From contig NC_063068.1 of assembly GCF_022605165.1 (NCBI RefSeq), positions 6,014,001 through 6,078,000 on the forward strand: a stretch of DNA of 64,000 bases. Direction: 5' to 3'. Positions 20,500 to 31,740 of the stretch are shown piece after piece. This DNA is from Purpureocillium takamizusanense. Taxonomy: Eukaryota > Ascomycota > Sordariomycetes > Hypocreales > Ophiocordycipitaceae. The translations under genes and the position numbers were made by a program. The notes below the pieces were generated by a model. That model made no database searches, was not told where the DNA came from, and saw nothing but the letters and a program-made list of their open reading frames with translations. The stretch's first letter is position 1. Each line of letters starts with the position of its first letter.

Positions 20500-22371
20500 C
20501 TACTCGCCATAGTCGTCCTCATCACCGCCTTTGACGTTTGCATCTTTCCGGATGGGGATCTTGATTCCCTGCGTCGCAAATGTTTTGCTGAGCGGTGTGC
20601 TCTCGCACACACCCGGAAACTTCTTGGCTGAGAAGACGGTGAATGGATAGCTGAAACAGGATGCTAGGATTGGGGCTCGACCGGTGTTGATCTTCGGGGC
20701 GTTTCCATCACGACGGGATCCACCGCGCGCTCCAACGTTGACAAAGGAGAACCTGAGGCTGGACTTTCTAGTCAGTCACGAGCAACCAACATCTCTTCTG
20801 TACCGCAAGACGTACCGGAAAGTTCCCTCTGAACGAACGCTGAGATCTTGAAGCACGAACCAGATGCCAATGTGATCCGCTGTGTCGCTGAGACGGAAAG
20901 CGCTTGCTGCCAAGCTTCCGATGAGGTTGCGCGTGAACATGCCTTGCGGCTGGTTGCCCACCATTGCTACTCCCCCAAGCCCGGCCGGACCGGGGCCGTA
21001 GCTTGGAGCAACAGGAACGCCATTCCGATTGAACTGAACCATGTTCGTCTGCGAAGGCAATGGCGCCACGCTGCCATCGTGTCTGTAGCCTTGATGCTGC
21101 GGGAAGTACTGCTGTGGAGGGCCATATGATCCGTTTGGTGGGAAGGGGGGAGGTCCTGGAGGGGCGAGTCAACAAAACGGAGAGGCCGGGTTCTCGGAGA
21201 CGCAACATACCTTGACTATACCCGGGCTGCACCTGGTAGTCCGGGACGTAGGGTCCTGATTGCGCTGGGGGGTAAGATCCATCGCGGCTGGATGCCAAAA
21301 CGTGTTGGTGCTGAGGGTAGGGACTCATAGACGGATCCCCGCTGTTGAGCGAAGACCAAGAATAGGGTGTTGTGGATGAAATAGATGGACTACCGGTGGA
21401 CGACCGTACCAAATTGACCTCGCGAGATCCATCCTCACTCCAGAGGTCCACGTTGAGTACAAACATGGAATGGTCAATGGCACTGTCGGGATCATTAGCG
21501 TCCGTGGACCGACGGCATTCGAGGGTCAGACACGGGCCAGGTCGGCTCACTTGCAGTCTATTTCTCTCCCCGTTCCAGCGTCTGTGATGATGAGCCGTAC
21601 ACATGGTGGTGGTGTGATTGGTCTTCGGTCCTGCTAAGTGTCAGTCACTGCCGATCGACGACCACCAAAGAGCATTTGGGTGAGAGAGTCGAGACCTTGT
21701 CGCCAAAGCCGCACATGCGAGCGCGCTTGGGTTGCTGAACGACATCCAAACTGTATACGCACGAGGTATGAGTTTAAGTCTTCTCGAGAGCTGATAGTAG
21801 AGGTCAAATTCACGAACCGGTATTTGCGGCCAGTGGAATCATCCACGTTGGAGTAGGACTTGAGCATGGCTGTGGCCTCGGAAGCTGCCGCCGCCGACTG
21901 TTCCTCCTGTTTGGGGGGGGGAAGGCTTTGCGTCACTGACGAAGGTGGCTGAAGCTGGGGCGGCGGCATCATACTGCGGTGTTGATGCGCAGATGTGGAC
22001 GGCGGCAGGGGCGGTTGGGCAGATTGATGAGGGTGAGGGTGAGGATGAGGCGGGGGTTGGTGGTTGCCATGGCTGTCGTGAGGGCTCGGTTGCGACTGTC
22101 GCGAAGGAAGCTGCTGGAGTTGACGTGGATGCTGCTGGTGTGAAAGTGGGAGGTGGTGGTGCGAGTGCGGGTGCTGATTCTGAAGAGGCGCTGGGTGGTG
22201 GTGCTCGTGGTGCTGATGTTGTTGTTGCTGATGGTGCGGCGGTGGCGGCGGCTGGTAGGGAGGATACGGAGATGTCGAGTTTGCTGTCGAGGCAGACGTG
22301 GGAGCCGACGAGGGAGGATACGCAGCGCCTGCCACGGGCATCTGCTGGTCGGCAGAGTACGTGGTGTTCAT
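20500..22371 (-). CDS. velB: Velvet-family regulator VelB
   Basis: Nuclear regulator that pairs with VeA and LaeA, or with VosA, to coordinate light response, sporulation and secondary metabolism. Six exons: 22371-21818, 21750-21696, 21630-21551, 21482-21211, 21155-20816 and 20758-20500, 519 residues. The velvet domain is built across exons 1-6: KYRLDVVQQPKRARMCGFGD, then RRPITPPPCVRLIITD, FVLNVDLWSEDGSREVNLV, MFTRNLIGSLAASAFRLSD, GIWFVLQDLSVRSEGTFRL and FSFVNVG. The C-terminus (FPGVCESTPLSKTFATQGIK, then IPIRKD) is specific to VelB. As in other VelB proteins, the velvet domain is split by a Pro/Gln/Tyr-rich insert (exons 4-5). Residues about 30-150 form an unusually His/Pro/Gln-rich tail. 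Intron 1 has a weak GTTCGT donor but is required for frame. Start ATG at 22371 is the first in frame. Confidence 0.94.
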
Positions 22372-25300
22372 GACCACTCTCTCTGCCCAGGAAGTCTGGC
22401 GGCGGACGGATGCCAAGCGAATCTGAGAGCCCCGATTTCTCAAAGCGGAACACGCGCGTGTAGTGAGAGCGCAATGTGCGGTGTGCGGATGAGAAAGGAG
22501 CAGGGGAGGAAACTGGCCAGGCGGATTGTGAAGGCCGACTGATTTGTGGTAGGCGAGAAGGAGGAGACAAGACGAAGGGGAGATGGTGGTGGTTGTGGTT
22601 GTGGTGGTTGTGGACTTGGCCAACGGGGGCCGCGATTGGAGGGCCGAGAGCTGGTGGTCCAACAAGCCGCGAAGTACGAATGAGTGGGAAGGAAGACGAT
22701 GTGTACCTACGGGACAGCTCCTTCCTGGGCGGACAGCGGGAGGCAAGGCTGGACCGACGTCTTTCCTTATTTAGTGCCTGCCTTAGTACCAGCACACGGT
22801 AGCAGTGCTAAGCGCTCCTCCACTAAGCCGAGGGGTTAGGCAGGGTCCGTGTTGGCAAATGTATTCGGTACCAAGGTTTGGGGTGAGGCCGCGTCTCCGA
22901 ATTGAGCCAACGACACAGCAAAGGCAGCTGCCACGCGGTGGGGGAGGGGGGGGGGGGCAAAGGGGGGGGGGGGGAGTAGCCTCTCGCAAAGAAGCCCTTG
23001 ACCATGCGACAGCAACTTGCGAGTGGGAAAAAAAAAAAAGAGACTTCGGTGAGGGAGCCGGGGAGGAGGGGAGGAGGAAGAGGGAAAAAAGGGCACAGAA
23101 GCACTGCTAATAACACCATCCATCCATCCATCCACATATCCCGTCTCTACCATCAGACAATGCCACACTGCAAGGAGACGGCAACGTTCCAGTTTCTTGA
23201 CTCGCCTCCGCAATGTTCGTCCAACCCTGTACCCGGGCGGGCAGGTAGGTAACTATGGCTTCTCTTCAGCAATTAATGCCCGCCAGCGAGACTTCTCCAT
23301 GCCCGGCTGCCGGCATCAAGGCAGGCAGGCCCGCCCCATGGAAGGCCTGCAATTTGACGACCCAAGGCGGGAGACGCAAAGCCCGTGCGAGAGGGGGGCA
23401 GAGGTAGAAAGTCCCGTGGTCGTCTCGGAACGCCCTTGTTTTATCCCACGCCGGAGATGCAGGCATCGTCTTATTATTCACGCCCCTACGGATGGCCCGT
23501 TGTTTCGCGAGGCCGCTGGCGGTTACCGCCTTGGGGGAGGGGGGGACTGAGGTACGTACTAAGGCACAGTGGGTGTAAATTTGACGTGACACCTGCAGAG
23601 TGAGAGTACCTTACCCACCGTCGCGGTAGCCGTGCTGCTTTCAACGGTATCGTCGTCCTACTGCCACCCACCACAAAGGGACAACAGGGACGGGAAAGGG
23701 ACATGATTCCTTATCCGACGATTGAACAAACAAGCCCTACCTTACCTTCCTCATACTAAGCGCGCCGGCACATGCTGGCCTGGGGGACCTCGCGCCTGTG
23801 TGTGTAACCGCCATCCCACGCAGGCGCAGGTACTCTCTCCTCCACTGCGGTCGGTGCATCGTCGCCATCATATTCATCGAATCGGCTGCTGCGAAGCGGC
23901 ACCCCTCCCCCACTGGCATACCCACGTTTTCCTCGGGTTCTAGCCTCTTGCTCCAATGGGCAGCATTGACTCACTGCCTACTACCTTAGCCTTTACTTAC
24001 ACAGGCACCGCCGACATGACGACGGGAGGACAGGACCCCGCGGATATCCAGGCTAGCCTCGCCCATGGAATCGAGGTCATGCAATTTAAGCATCGTCATG
24101 CACCCTTTTATACGTGCCCGTCAGATCCAGGCCGCTTGCCTGCCGCTTTTCCAACGCCACTGAAGCTCGCTCCAGCGTCGGCACTCTCCCCCGCCCTCCT
24201 GGGCCGTGTGGTTGCACAGGACCCAAGCAACTCCCATCGCTCTTCTGCAACGCTGCCTCGCCCGCGCCCGATTTGCTGGCGCCGCCTCGACCGGTCAAGA
24301 TCCGGGCCCCGCTATGGACAGGGGAGGCCAGTGAGCCAAGCGGTCTCTTGAGCCTCTTTCTCCCTCTCGACCGTGCCTGTCGTACAGAGCTTTGCAACTC
24401 AATCGGCTCATTCAGAGTCGCAGACTGCTTCATACTCCGTTCTCCTGCATGCATGCATAAGCAGAAGACGAAAATGTACCGCCACATGCAAGTAAATTGA
24501 GGGCTGCTTGCCACCCCTTCTCTTCGTGCATACTACATACTACGATAGTACGAAATAGTAGTATATTGTACAAGGGTCTCGATCCGTCACTCACCGTGGC
24601 CACTTCACCGTGGCGAACGAGTCGACCGATGAGGCCCTTGGACTGCTTGACCGGTCCGGCTCGCACTCATCGAGCGGCTCTTGGAGCTGTTCTAACAGGA
24701 CGGATCGCCGGCAAGGGTGTGCTGGCCCTGCCTCGGCCGTAATGCAACCTTCCTCCGTGGCTGACGCGCCATTTTGTTGCGACTTGCGGTAGCAGCCTCA
24801 GTCAACTGGAGCTGAATCCCATTTTCCTCCTCCCCTCGGGTCGTTCGTCTCGAGTTTTGGCTTGGGATCTCTGTAAGACATCTAACAGGCGCGTGTATGT
24901 ATGAGATAGGGGAGTGTATGTATGTGCGGTGCGCCGCCCTGTTGGCCCTCTCTCTGTTCATCCTCGCTCTCTAATGTCGAGGCCAAACCTACTCGTACGT
25001 ACGTACGTTCGTTCGAGGTAGTAATGTTGTTCAGTTCGTCACAATGGACATTCCCGCAACAATCAAGTTTCAAAGTGCATACTACGTACATATGTGACAA
25101 ATCGCACGGCAACGGCCGCTGTCGAGGTGCGAGTGAGCAGAACGTTGTTGCGCCACACGTGCCGTCGACGGGCCCTGTCATTCCTGCGAGGTCTCAGCCG
25201 CCCACCATGTCATTGCATTGCAGTGAGTGGCTCCAGCTCGCCAGCACCGCGTGTGTGTGACGCCGCACTCGGTGCCGGCCGGCCCTCTCAACGTTGTCGA

Positions 25301-25696
25301 GGCCCGTCCTCCGGCTGCAGGCTGACTATCTAAGCTAGCATGTACCTTTGGGAGCTGACATCCATTGGATTCAGGTGGGCTGCACTTGCCTGCCCCACCC
25401 TGCCGCCTGACGGTTCAGCAATTGATGAGCACCTGCACCTGCACCGTCTGGCCATGACGAGTCACCGCCGAGCTGGTCGCTCCTGCCCCGCGGTCGGAGC
25501 GTCCCTCGATCGAGCTACACAAAAAAAGCACACAAGAGGAACCCCGCCAACTTGACTCGACTGCCATCACATCAGTCAGTCACCATCGCCTGCTCCAGTC
25601 CAGGAACGAGATCGATTGCGTGCTGTCAGCAACGGGCGCATTCAACTACGCCAATCGCTCAAGATACCCACAAGCTGCCCACGGGCCTGATTCGCC
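22372..25696. other. Long intergenic region between velB and HIS1
   Basis: About 3.3 kb with no supportable gene, between divergent velB and HIS1. It contains a dinucleotide-biased TGG stretch (22582-22612), two long G-runs (22940-22975), a CATC repeat (23112-23132), a TACG/TTCG tetranucleotide run (24993-25015) and scattered TACCTTA-type motifs. Such length is common upstream of developmental regulators. Part of it may be a long velB 5' leader or a non-coding transcript, but no direct evidence is visible. Confidence 0.5.
22940..22975 (+). repeat. Two consecutive long G-runs (G-quadruplex candidate)
   Basis: G-tracts of 5, 13 and 13 separated only by A and CAAA lie about 570 bp upstream of the velB start codon. 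The arrangement satisfies the general G-quadruplex pattern on the plus strand, which is the non-template strand if velB transcription started upstream of it. Run lengths in assemblies of such tracts are often inexact. Confidence 0.6.
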
Positions 25697-26870
25697 ATGG
25701 ATCTGGTCAACAAGTTGGTCGCTCCCAGATGCCCAAAGGGCTCCCGTCTGTACCTGGTCGGACTCAGCATGCTGACTACTGGACAACACACAGCCTTGAA
25801 GGTCGCCTTCTCTTTGCCGTGCCCAAAAGTGAGCAACCGCTCCCATACCAAAACATGTCTCCGCGAACGCGCCCGGTTTGCTAACCCGTCGCCCCTACTC
25901 GGTAAAGAGGGCCGCCTGAACCAGACCGCGCTCAACTTGCTCGAGGGTGCCGATATCCAGTTCCGCCGCGAAAACCGACTCGATATTGCTCTGGTCAAGA
26001 ACCTGCCCATTGCGCTCGTTTTTCTGCCCGCAGCCGACATCCCCACCTTCGTAGGCCAAGGCCGCGTCGACCTCGGCATCACTGGCTGGGACCAGGTCAA
26101 GGAACACGATGCCGCTGTTCGCGGCGACTCCAACTCTACCGAGGGCACCGATGATGCCTCTGGCTGTGACATGGTCATGGACTTGGGCTTCGGCGGCTGT
26201 CGTCTCCAGGTGCAGGTTCCCGAGAAGGGCCAATACGTCACGGGCCGCGACCTGATCGGCCGTACTATCGGCACCAGCTTTGTCAACTTGGCCGCCGACT
26301 ATTTCTCCAAGCTTGAGTCGGAGGCAGGTGTGACCCCCTCCGAGGGCTCTTCCAGGAGGCTCCGCACCAAGATCGTGGAGCTCAGCGGCAGCGTAGAGGC
26401 CGCCTGCGCGCTAGGTGTCGCTGATGGTATCGTGGATCTCGTTGGTGCGTGAAACCTGATCGGAATAGTCGCGTTAAAGTGTTACTGACCACGCTGCAGA
26501 ATCGGGCGAGACCATGCGCGCGGCCGGGCTCAAGGCAATCGACACGGTTGTTGATTCCACCGCGGTGCTGGTGAAGTCAAGGTCGCCGTCGAACCCAGAG
26601 ATGCTCGAGCTCATCGCGTCGCGTATCCGTGGCGTCATTACCGCCCAGAAATACGTTCTCTGTCAGTACAACATCGAGCGATCGAGGCTTCCTGAAGCGA
26701 CCAAGATCACCCCCGGAAAGCGAGCCCCCACTGTGACGACGCTGGACGCAGATGGCTGGGTCGCTGTCAGTTCCATGGTGGAGAAGAAGAAGCTTGCCCT
26801 GGTCATGGATGACTTGACCCGGGTGGGTGCACACGACGTGCTGGTTCTTGACATTCACAACACACGATGA
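25697..26870 (+). CDS. HIS1: ATP phosphoribosyltransferase
   Basis: First committed enzyme of histidine synthesis: ATP + PRPP gives phosphoribosyl-ATP; feedback-inhibited by histidine. Four exons: 25697-25713, 25794-25828, 25908-26444 and 26500-26870, 319 residues. The first two coding exons are only 17 and 35 nt. They join to give MDLVNNLEGRLLFAVPKKGR, the expected N-terminus, which confirms these tiny exons. Family blocks: ADIQFRRENRLDIALVKNLP, LPAADIPTFVGQGRVDLGIT and GSVEAACALGVADGIVDLV. The C-terminal regulatory HisG_C domain begins near PGKRAPTVTTLD and ends VLVLDIHNTR. It is the long, self-contained HisG form, with no HisZ. The donor of intron 1 is an unusual GTTGGT. Confidence 0.94.
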
Positions 26871-27905
26871 AGGCCTTCCCAATGCGACTCGGGCAGCCCC
26901 GGCGCAAATCAACAAGGACCAATGTGACTAGGTGACAGGGGCTACGATAGCGTCGTGAGGATTTGATACTTCGGGGAAGTGCTCTCGCTGCGTGTGAGCC
27001 TTCCGATCAAGAAATCGGTAGTTGGATAAGCCCAGGTGATGCCAGACTCGTGTGGTGAGGTGGATGCGGCAGAAGAGGGTGTCGAATACCCGGGGCACAC
27101 GACCAAAAAGTAACCGCGATCGATAGGTGCAGTCCTGGATAAACAACTTCCTCACTTGGGACACGGGAGTGCCTTGCTACGTCGCATCGCAGCTGTTTGA
27201 ACTCTGCGTGGGTGCTGCATTGCGGCCGTCCCTGGCCGAATCCAGGCCGGAGCAAATTGCACCCGTACAATAACGTACGCTGCGCATAAGTCGAAGACGC
27301 GAATTTTTTTCTCTCTGAATCCTGAAGCTGTCCATGTGTTTTTTGTATTTAGTATGTGTGACATCAATACGGTCGCCCGTAGTGAGGGAGGTTTTCTCAT
27401 CGCCTGAAGACCATGCCGGAAGTGGCGGAAGGCGCCCAGGAGCTGCTGAAGTGCAAGCGCATATTGGCTTCCATTGAGCCGCCACTAATAAGAACCTACA
27501 GTTCTGTCTCGCTCAGCGCCGGGGCGATCTGCTCTTGCGACTCGACCGTCGCACCTTGAGCGTCGGGCACAATTGCGTACGTGCACGAAGCGGCACTTTC
27601 TGGCGGTCCGGCCCTCCCGCTTGCGTGGCAACTGGAAATATACAAGTCATCTACGACGCGGTTGCTGTTCCTGATGCGTGCGATGACGGACACGGCTGCC
27701 TCGGCGACTTCGTCGAAACACCCCTCGAATGGCCATGGCAATGGCCATGACAACGAGTCTGATGGCCCTCAGCAGCCGTCGAAGCTATACAAGGCAAGCC
27801 ACTGGCACCTCTTCTTGAGACCCCCCGATGGGACCCGCTCCGGATGCCAACTTTCTCGGCTGACCATGAGGCACGGCGGCGGTTGCCCACCAACAACAGC
27901 TCGTC
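26871..27905. other. Intergenic region downstream of HIS1
   Basis: About 1 kb between two same-strand genes. Short open frames exist, including frames at 27535-27973 overlapping the next gene, but none is convincing. Nothing else is recognised. Confidence 0.5.
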
Positions 27906-28280
27906 ATGACCCCCATCAACTTCGCGTCCTTCATCATCTCCCTCGTGCTCGTCGACATGCAGTATTCGCTTAGGCGCGTCCATAGCCACGCCGAGGCGCC
28001 CACGCGGCTGCCCTCGTGGCTGCACTCGCTGCTCTTCTGCCCCCAGCCGTATCAGCCGGCACATTACAGGAAGGACGCGAACGCCGCCGCCGGTGGCTCG
28101 CGGGACTCTTGGTCAGAGCAGTATTATCACTCAAATCAGAGGAGACTCATGGAGATGGAAGCCGAGGAGGCGTTTAGGATGCGGAACATGGTGCTCATTG
28201 TCTTTGGCCTGGCCGTTGCGGGCGCGGCTGGCGCGGCGTGGTTCTTTGCTACGAGGCTGTACCGTTGCTGGTTTGTTTGA
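27906..28280 (+). CDS. Small two-pass membrane protein, function unknown
   Basis: Single exon, 124 residues, ATG at 27906. The first hydrophobic segment is at the very N-terminus (NFASFIISLVLVDMQYSLRR), possibly a signal anchor. A middle region rich in His, Pro and Tyr (LPSWLHSLLFCPQPYQPAHY) is followed by an acidic helix (RRLMEMEAEEAFRMRN) and a second clear membrane segment (MVLIVFGLAVAGAAGAAWFF). The pattern resembles short conserved hypothetical membrane proteins of filamentous ascomycetes, but I do not recognise a named family. Codon usage matches its neighbours. It probably sits in an internal membrane, with the basic residues after helix 1 on the cytosolic side (inference). Confidence 0.7.
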   Translation: MTPINFASFIISLVLVDMQYSLRRVHSHAEAPTRLPSWLHSLLFCPQPYQPAHYRKDANAAAGGSRDSWSEQYYHSNQRRLMEMEAEEAFRMRNMVLIVFGLAVAGAAGAAWFFATRLYRCWFV

Positions 28281-28960
28281 GATGGGGAGCCATGGCTGTT
28301 GCGACTACGTATTGCCTTATTAAGATTGGATTCGATGTGTCAGGTGTGCCAGACCATGCGCTGTCGGAGTGACTTTGATGAATCTGGGTTTCGGCTTGCG
28401 CGCGTGTGTATCTGAGATTGCTGGCTCTCTTGGGCTTTGCCGCTGCCTGATCCAGCCTGTCCCAGTCGTCTTTCTCATTGTTCTTCAAAGGAATTGCAAC
28501 AGACGGCTCTGGTGTCACTTGTCTCGATGCAGGTCTCTGCGGAATGGACATGTCAGATACGCAGGGCGACCATTGCATTCATTCTCCCTCGACTGGACTC
28601 GCGCGAGTCGAAGGCGGCTACTGGCAATGCGCACCTGGTATACACTGCAGAAAAGGCAAGCAATTTGGGCGGACTCAAGGCTCATTGTGTAACGGCCGAT
28701 TGTGGTTTTACCTCTAGGAGTATCGAAAGCACATAACCCGTCCAGGCAAGTCAAAGTCACTGACCGTGCCAATATGCTCTCAGAGCCATGTCGAAGAATT
28801 CCAATGATGAACACCAAGCGCCATGTTGATTCCCCAATAACCACCTTGAAACATCGCTTTCCCAGAACGCCCAATGATGTACAAGGAACCCCAGCATGGT
28901 CCCGTGTCTTCGTGCGATAATAATGCAAAGGAAACGGATCCACCGCCTCTGGACCCGTGT
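28281..28960. other. Intergenic region, convergent 3' ends
   Basis: About 680 bp between the convergent stops of the two small genes. No gene or repeat is recognised. Confidence 0.45.
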
Positions 28961-29308
28961 CTAAAGCGCATGCAGGCTCATCCGCTCGTCCAGGCTGCCC
29001 CAAAACACAAGAGGCCGGGGTTCGAGTATGGTGAGGCCGCGCGGGAAGGACTTGCGTTCCTCTTCGAGGCCCAAAATGGAACGCTGGCGGAGAACGATGC
29101 TGTTGATGGTGCTCTCTGCGGCTGTGAGCGTGGAGGAAGTGGCCGAGGGGTAGCGGGAGTGGCGCGGCGAGCCGGCGACGGCGACCGATGTGTTGGACCG
29201 ACTTGACGCCCTTCTGTCTGGGGAGGATGTAGTCGAGGACGAGGGTGATGGAGAGGGTGAGAGGGCGCGGGCGGAGCGCGACTGGAAGCGACAGGCAAGA
29301 GGCGCCAT
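28961..29308 (-). CDS. Small Ser-rich conserved hypothetical protein
   Basis: Single exon, 115 residues, ATG at 29308; upstream in-frame codons contain no ATG. The first 60 residues are basic and Ser/Arg-rich (LACRFQSRSARALSPSPSPS), compatible with a mitochondrial presequence or a disordered phospho-region. The second half is ordered-looking: TAAESTINSIVLRQRSILGL, then EEERKSFPRGLTILEPRP and LVFWGSLDERMSL. The contrast between a low-complexity head and a specific-looking tail argues for a real gene. I do not recognise the family and no function is proposed. A 3' intron extending the protein cannot be excluded. Confidence 0.55.
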   Translation of the reverse strand: MAPLACRFQSRSARALSPSPSPSSSTTSSPDRRASSRSNTSVAVAGSPRHSRYPSATSSTLTAAESTINSIVLRQRSILGLEEERKSFPRGLTILEPRPLVFWGSLDERMSLHAL

Positions 29309-29582
29309 GATGGATGTGACTTTGTCCAAGTGTGTGCGAGGTAAAAGGACGAAGTAATGTAGTAGGCGGTCGCTTGATGATTTTGGTTACCGAAGCTGAT
29401 TACAGGCAGCAGCGTGCTTTGATGTATTTGTTGGAAGGAGAGTGAACGACTGGCGCAGATGCCCAAGGCAAAGGGCGGTTTGGTTGCTAGAAGAGAAGTT
29501 GAAGTTATGTATGGGGGCACAGCCCGTCATAAAAGGACGAAGTGAAACGAAGTCTCGTCGACGCGCGGTGGAGATGATGCGA

Positions 29583-29602
29583 ACACACACACACACACAC
29601 AC
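29583..29602 (+). repeat. (AC)n microsatellite
   Basis: Ten uninterrupted AC dinucleotides upstream of the small hypothetical gene on the minus strand. They are intergenic and likely polymorphic in length. Confidence 0.9.
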
Positions 29603-31187
29603 GGACGGTGGCGAGGACGGGAGCAAAGAGAGAGAGAGTGACAAATGCTGGAAATGAATATCGAATTGGCAGATTCGGCCGCCTTGGTTGAGTAGGGAGT
29701 GAGTCTACAGCCCTGACATGGGCGGCGACGGCATCCCAAAGAGTAAGGAATGGTCCAAGGGCGGACTGTCGAGTGAGTCGGAGGGCGTGACGAAGGGCGG
29801 GCGGTGGAGCGGAGCAGACAGAGAGGCGGGCGAGGGAGGCGGACGATGATGCATTAATATGGGCGGGCGGGCAGTCATTCATCGATGGCTACCAGGTACT
29901 ATAGGGACGAAACTACAATACTACCAGTACCCAAGTACCGGTAGTACTCGTACCAAATTCCTCCGGTACTACTATAGTAGGGAGGGTTCTAGTACCTACC
30001 TATTGTACTCACCTCTAGCAGTACCTTAGTACTGCACACACGTATGGAAATACGTACTATGAGAGCCCCCCCCGGGAGCGAGCTCGGATTGCGATGGGGT
30101 GTCTGTCTGATACACTAGTTCAAGGGCGGCGTAGGCCCTTACCTGAGATGCCAAGCTAAAGGCACTGAGGTACGTGGGTTAGTACGCAATGAGGCGCAAC
30201 CTTTGCTGTGCTTGGGGGCTGCTGGTGCGGCAAGCAACCCGAGGCGAGGGTGGGTGAAGGAAAAGGCACCCTGGTCATCTTTGTTGATGGTCCCTGGCAT
30301 GGCCATCCCGATCAGGGTCGCGGCAGGGGGGCAGGCATATTGGCGCACATTGGTGAAGTTGACTACGTACATACTACTCTTTCCTGGCCTAGGTACACCT
30401 TTTTACTTTTGTGCCTGATACGCAGGCAGGCACCTTGCTACCTTAGGTATTGCCGATCGGTCAGGGCTACTAAGTTAGTTACAGGGCTCGGCTCCTTGGT
30501 GAGCAGCCCCAGGTGAAAAGAAATCCGAAATAATAGGGATTTGGCTGCCTGGCACCCAAAGGTGTCTTGAATTGGAAAGCACCGAGGTCCTACCTACCTC
30601 GCATAGAATAATAAGGGTGCCAGTGCATGCGACAAGGAAGGGCATGCGGGCATGCATGCAATGCATTTGCTAGGTAGTCAGGTGCCCACTGCATACGGAG
30701 TACGCCTTCCCTACCTTATTACCAGTTACCAGGCGGGCACCTTGTGGTGACCCCCACCTTACCAGCTTGCCTCTGATTGCCTCCTGCTCTCAGGCACCTC
30801 CTGCTGCTCAAGGAGCCCTGTAGTTACCCCAGCCAGCTGGCCGATCTCGTAGTACTGCAATAGCTTAGTACTTTGGTAGCACCTAGACATCCTGTGCGCG
30901 CAGAGAGTAAGGGCAGGAAGCAATGCGGTATCGAACCCCTCTGTACAATGCAATCCAAGGCAAACACAAGGCGTTACAAGATGGTCATTACTCCCTTCAG
31001 CGGTACTAGGTAGGTAACTTATTAGGTACTAAGTACCCAAAACCCATGGAAGGCGGCCACGACGCAGGTACAAAACTCCGCACACCAACTTCTACCACGA
31101 CGTCGGGGGACGGACGCCTTGTCCATGGATCCTTCCATCAGCAGGCGTCCGTCCCGTGCCACCTCGCCGGCGGGCTCTGCCAGCGCC

Positions 31188-31222
31188 CCACCACCACCAC
31201 CACCACCACCACCACCACCACC
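31188..31222 (+). repeat. (CCA)n microsatellite
   Basis: About eleven CCA/CAC triplets in a row in non-coding DNA. Confidence 0.85.
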
Positions 31223-31708
31223 GTCGTCCCCTCATGCCCTCCTCGTCCCTCTCTCTCCTTGAGACTCGCCACACGACACCATATGCCCCGCGCCTCAGGC
31301 GGCCCACGGCCACTAGGTAGTTACTGGTAGTATGGGAGAAAGGCAATGCGAAGTACCTAGGTACGTAGCAGGACATGATCGTAGTAGCGTCGCCAGCATA
31401 AACGTTTGCACGGCGCGGGGCGGCGCCGTCCCCCCCCCTTCAGACGAGCTCAAAGAGGGCGATGTCGCATATCCCGCGCGCAGGTTTGAGGCTAAATTCC
31501 GTCTGCTCTGCCCTGATGGGCTTCCTGCCTCGGTCGGCCCTTTGTTTCTCACTCGGGTAGGTAGAGTAGGTAACTTGGGTATGGCCACAGGTCGCACCCA
31601 CCTTGCATCATCCGTCCCGTCTACGCAATCACATCACAACGTACCTAGGGAAGGGACCTAGTTATACTACACACCGAGGAGCCCTACCAGTTTGTGACCG
31701 GAGCACTC

Positions 31709-31740
31709 ACTACTACTACTCCTCCTCCTCCTCCTCCTCC
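31709..31740 (+). repeat. (ACT)n(CCT)n compound microsatellite
   Basis: Four ACT triplets run directly into about seven CCT triplets. Intergenic. Confidence 0.85.

Noticed and set aside
21634..22802. Long alternative frames around velB exon 1, including one starting upstream at 22746
   Set aside because: Upstream frame has no ATG before 22371; the other frames are His/Pro/Gly repeats shadowing velB.
30900..30960. tRNA B-box-like sequence (GGTTCGATACC on the minus strand)
   Set aside because: Flanking bases do not form a T-stem, and no A-box or acceptor stem pairs with it. No tRNA was found by eye elsewhere in the window.
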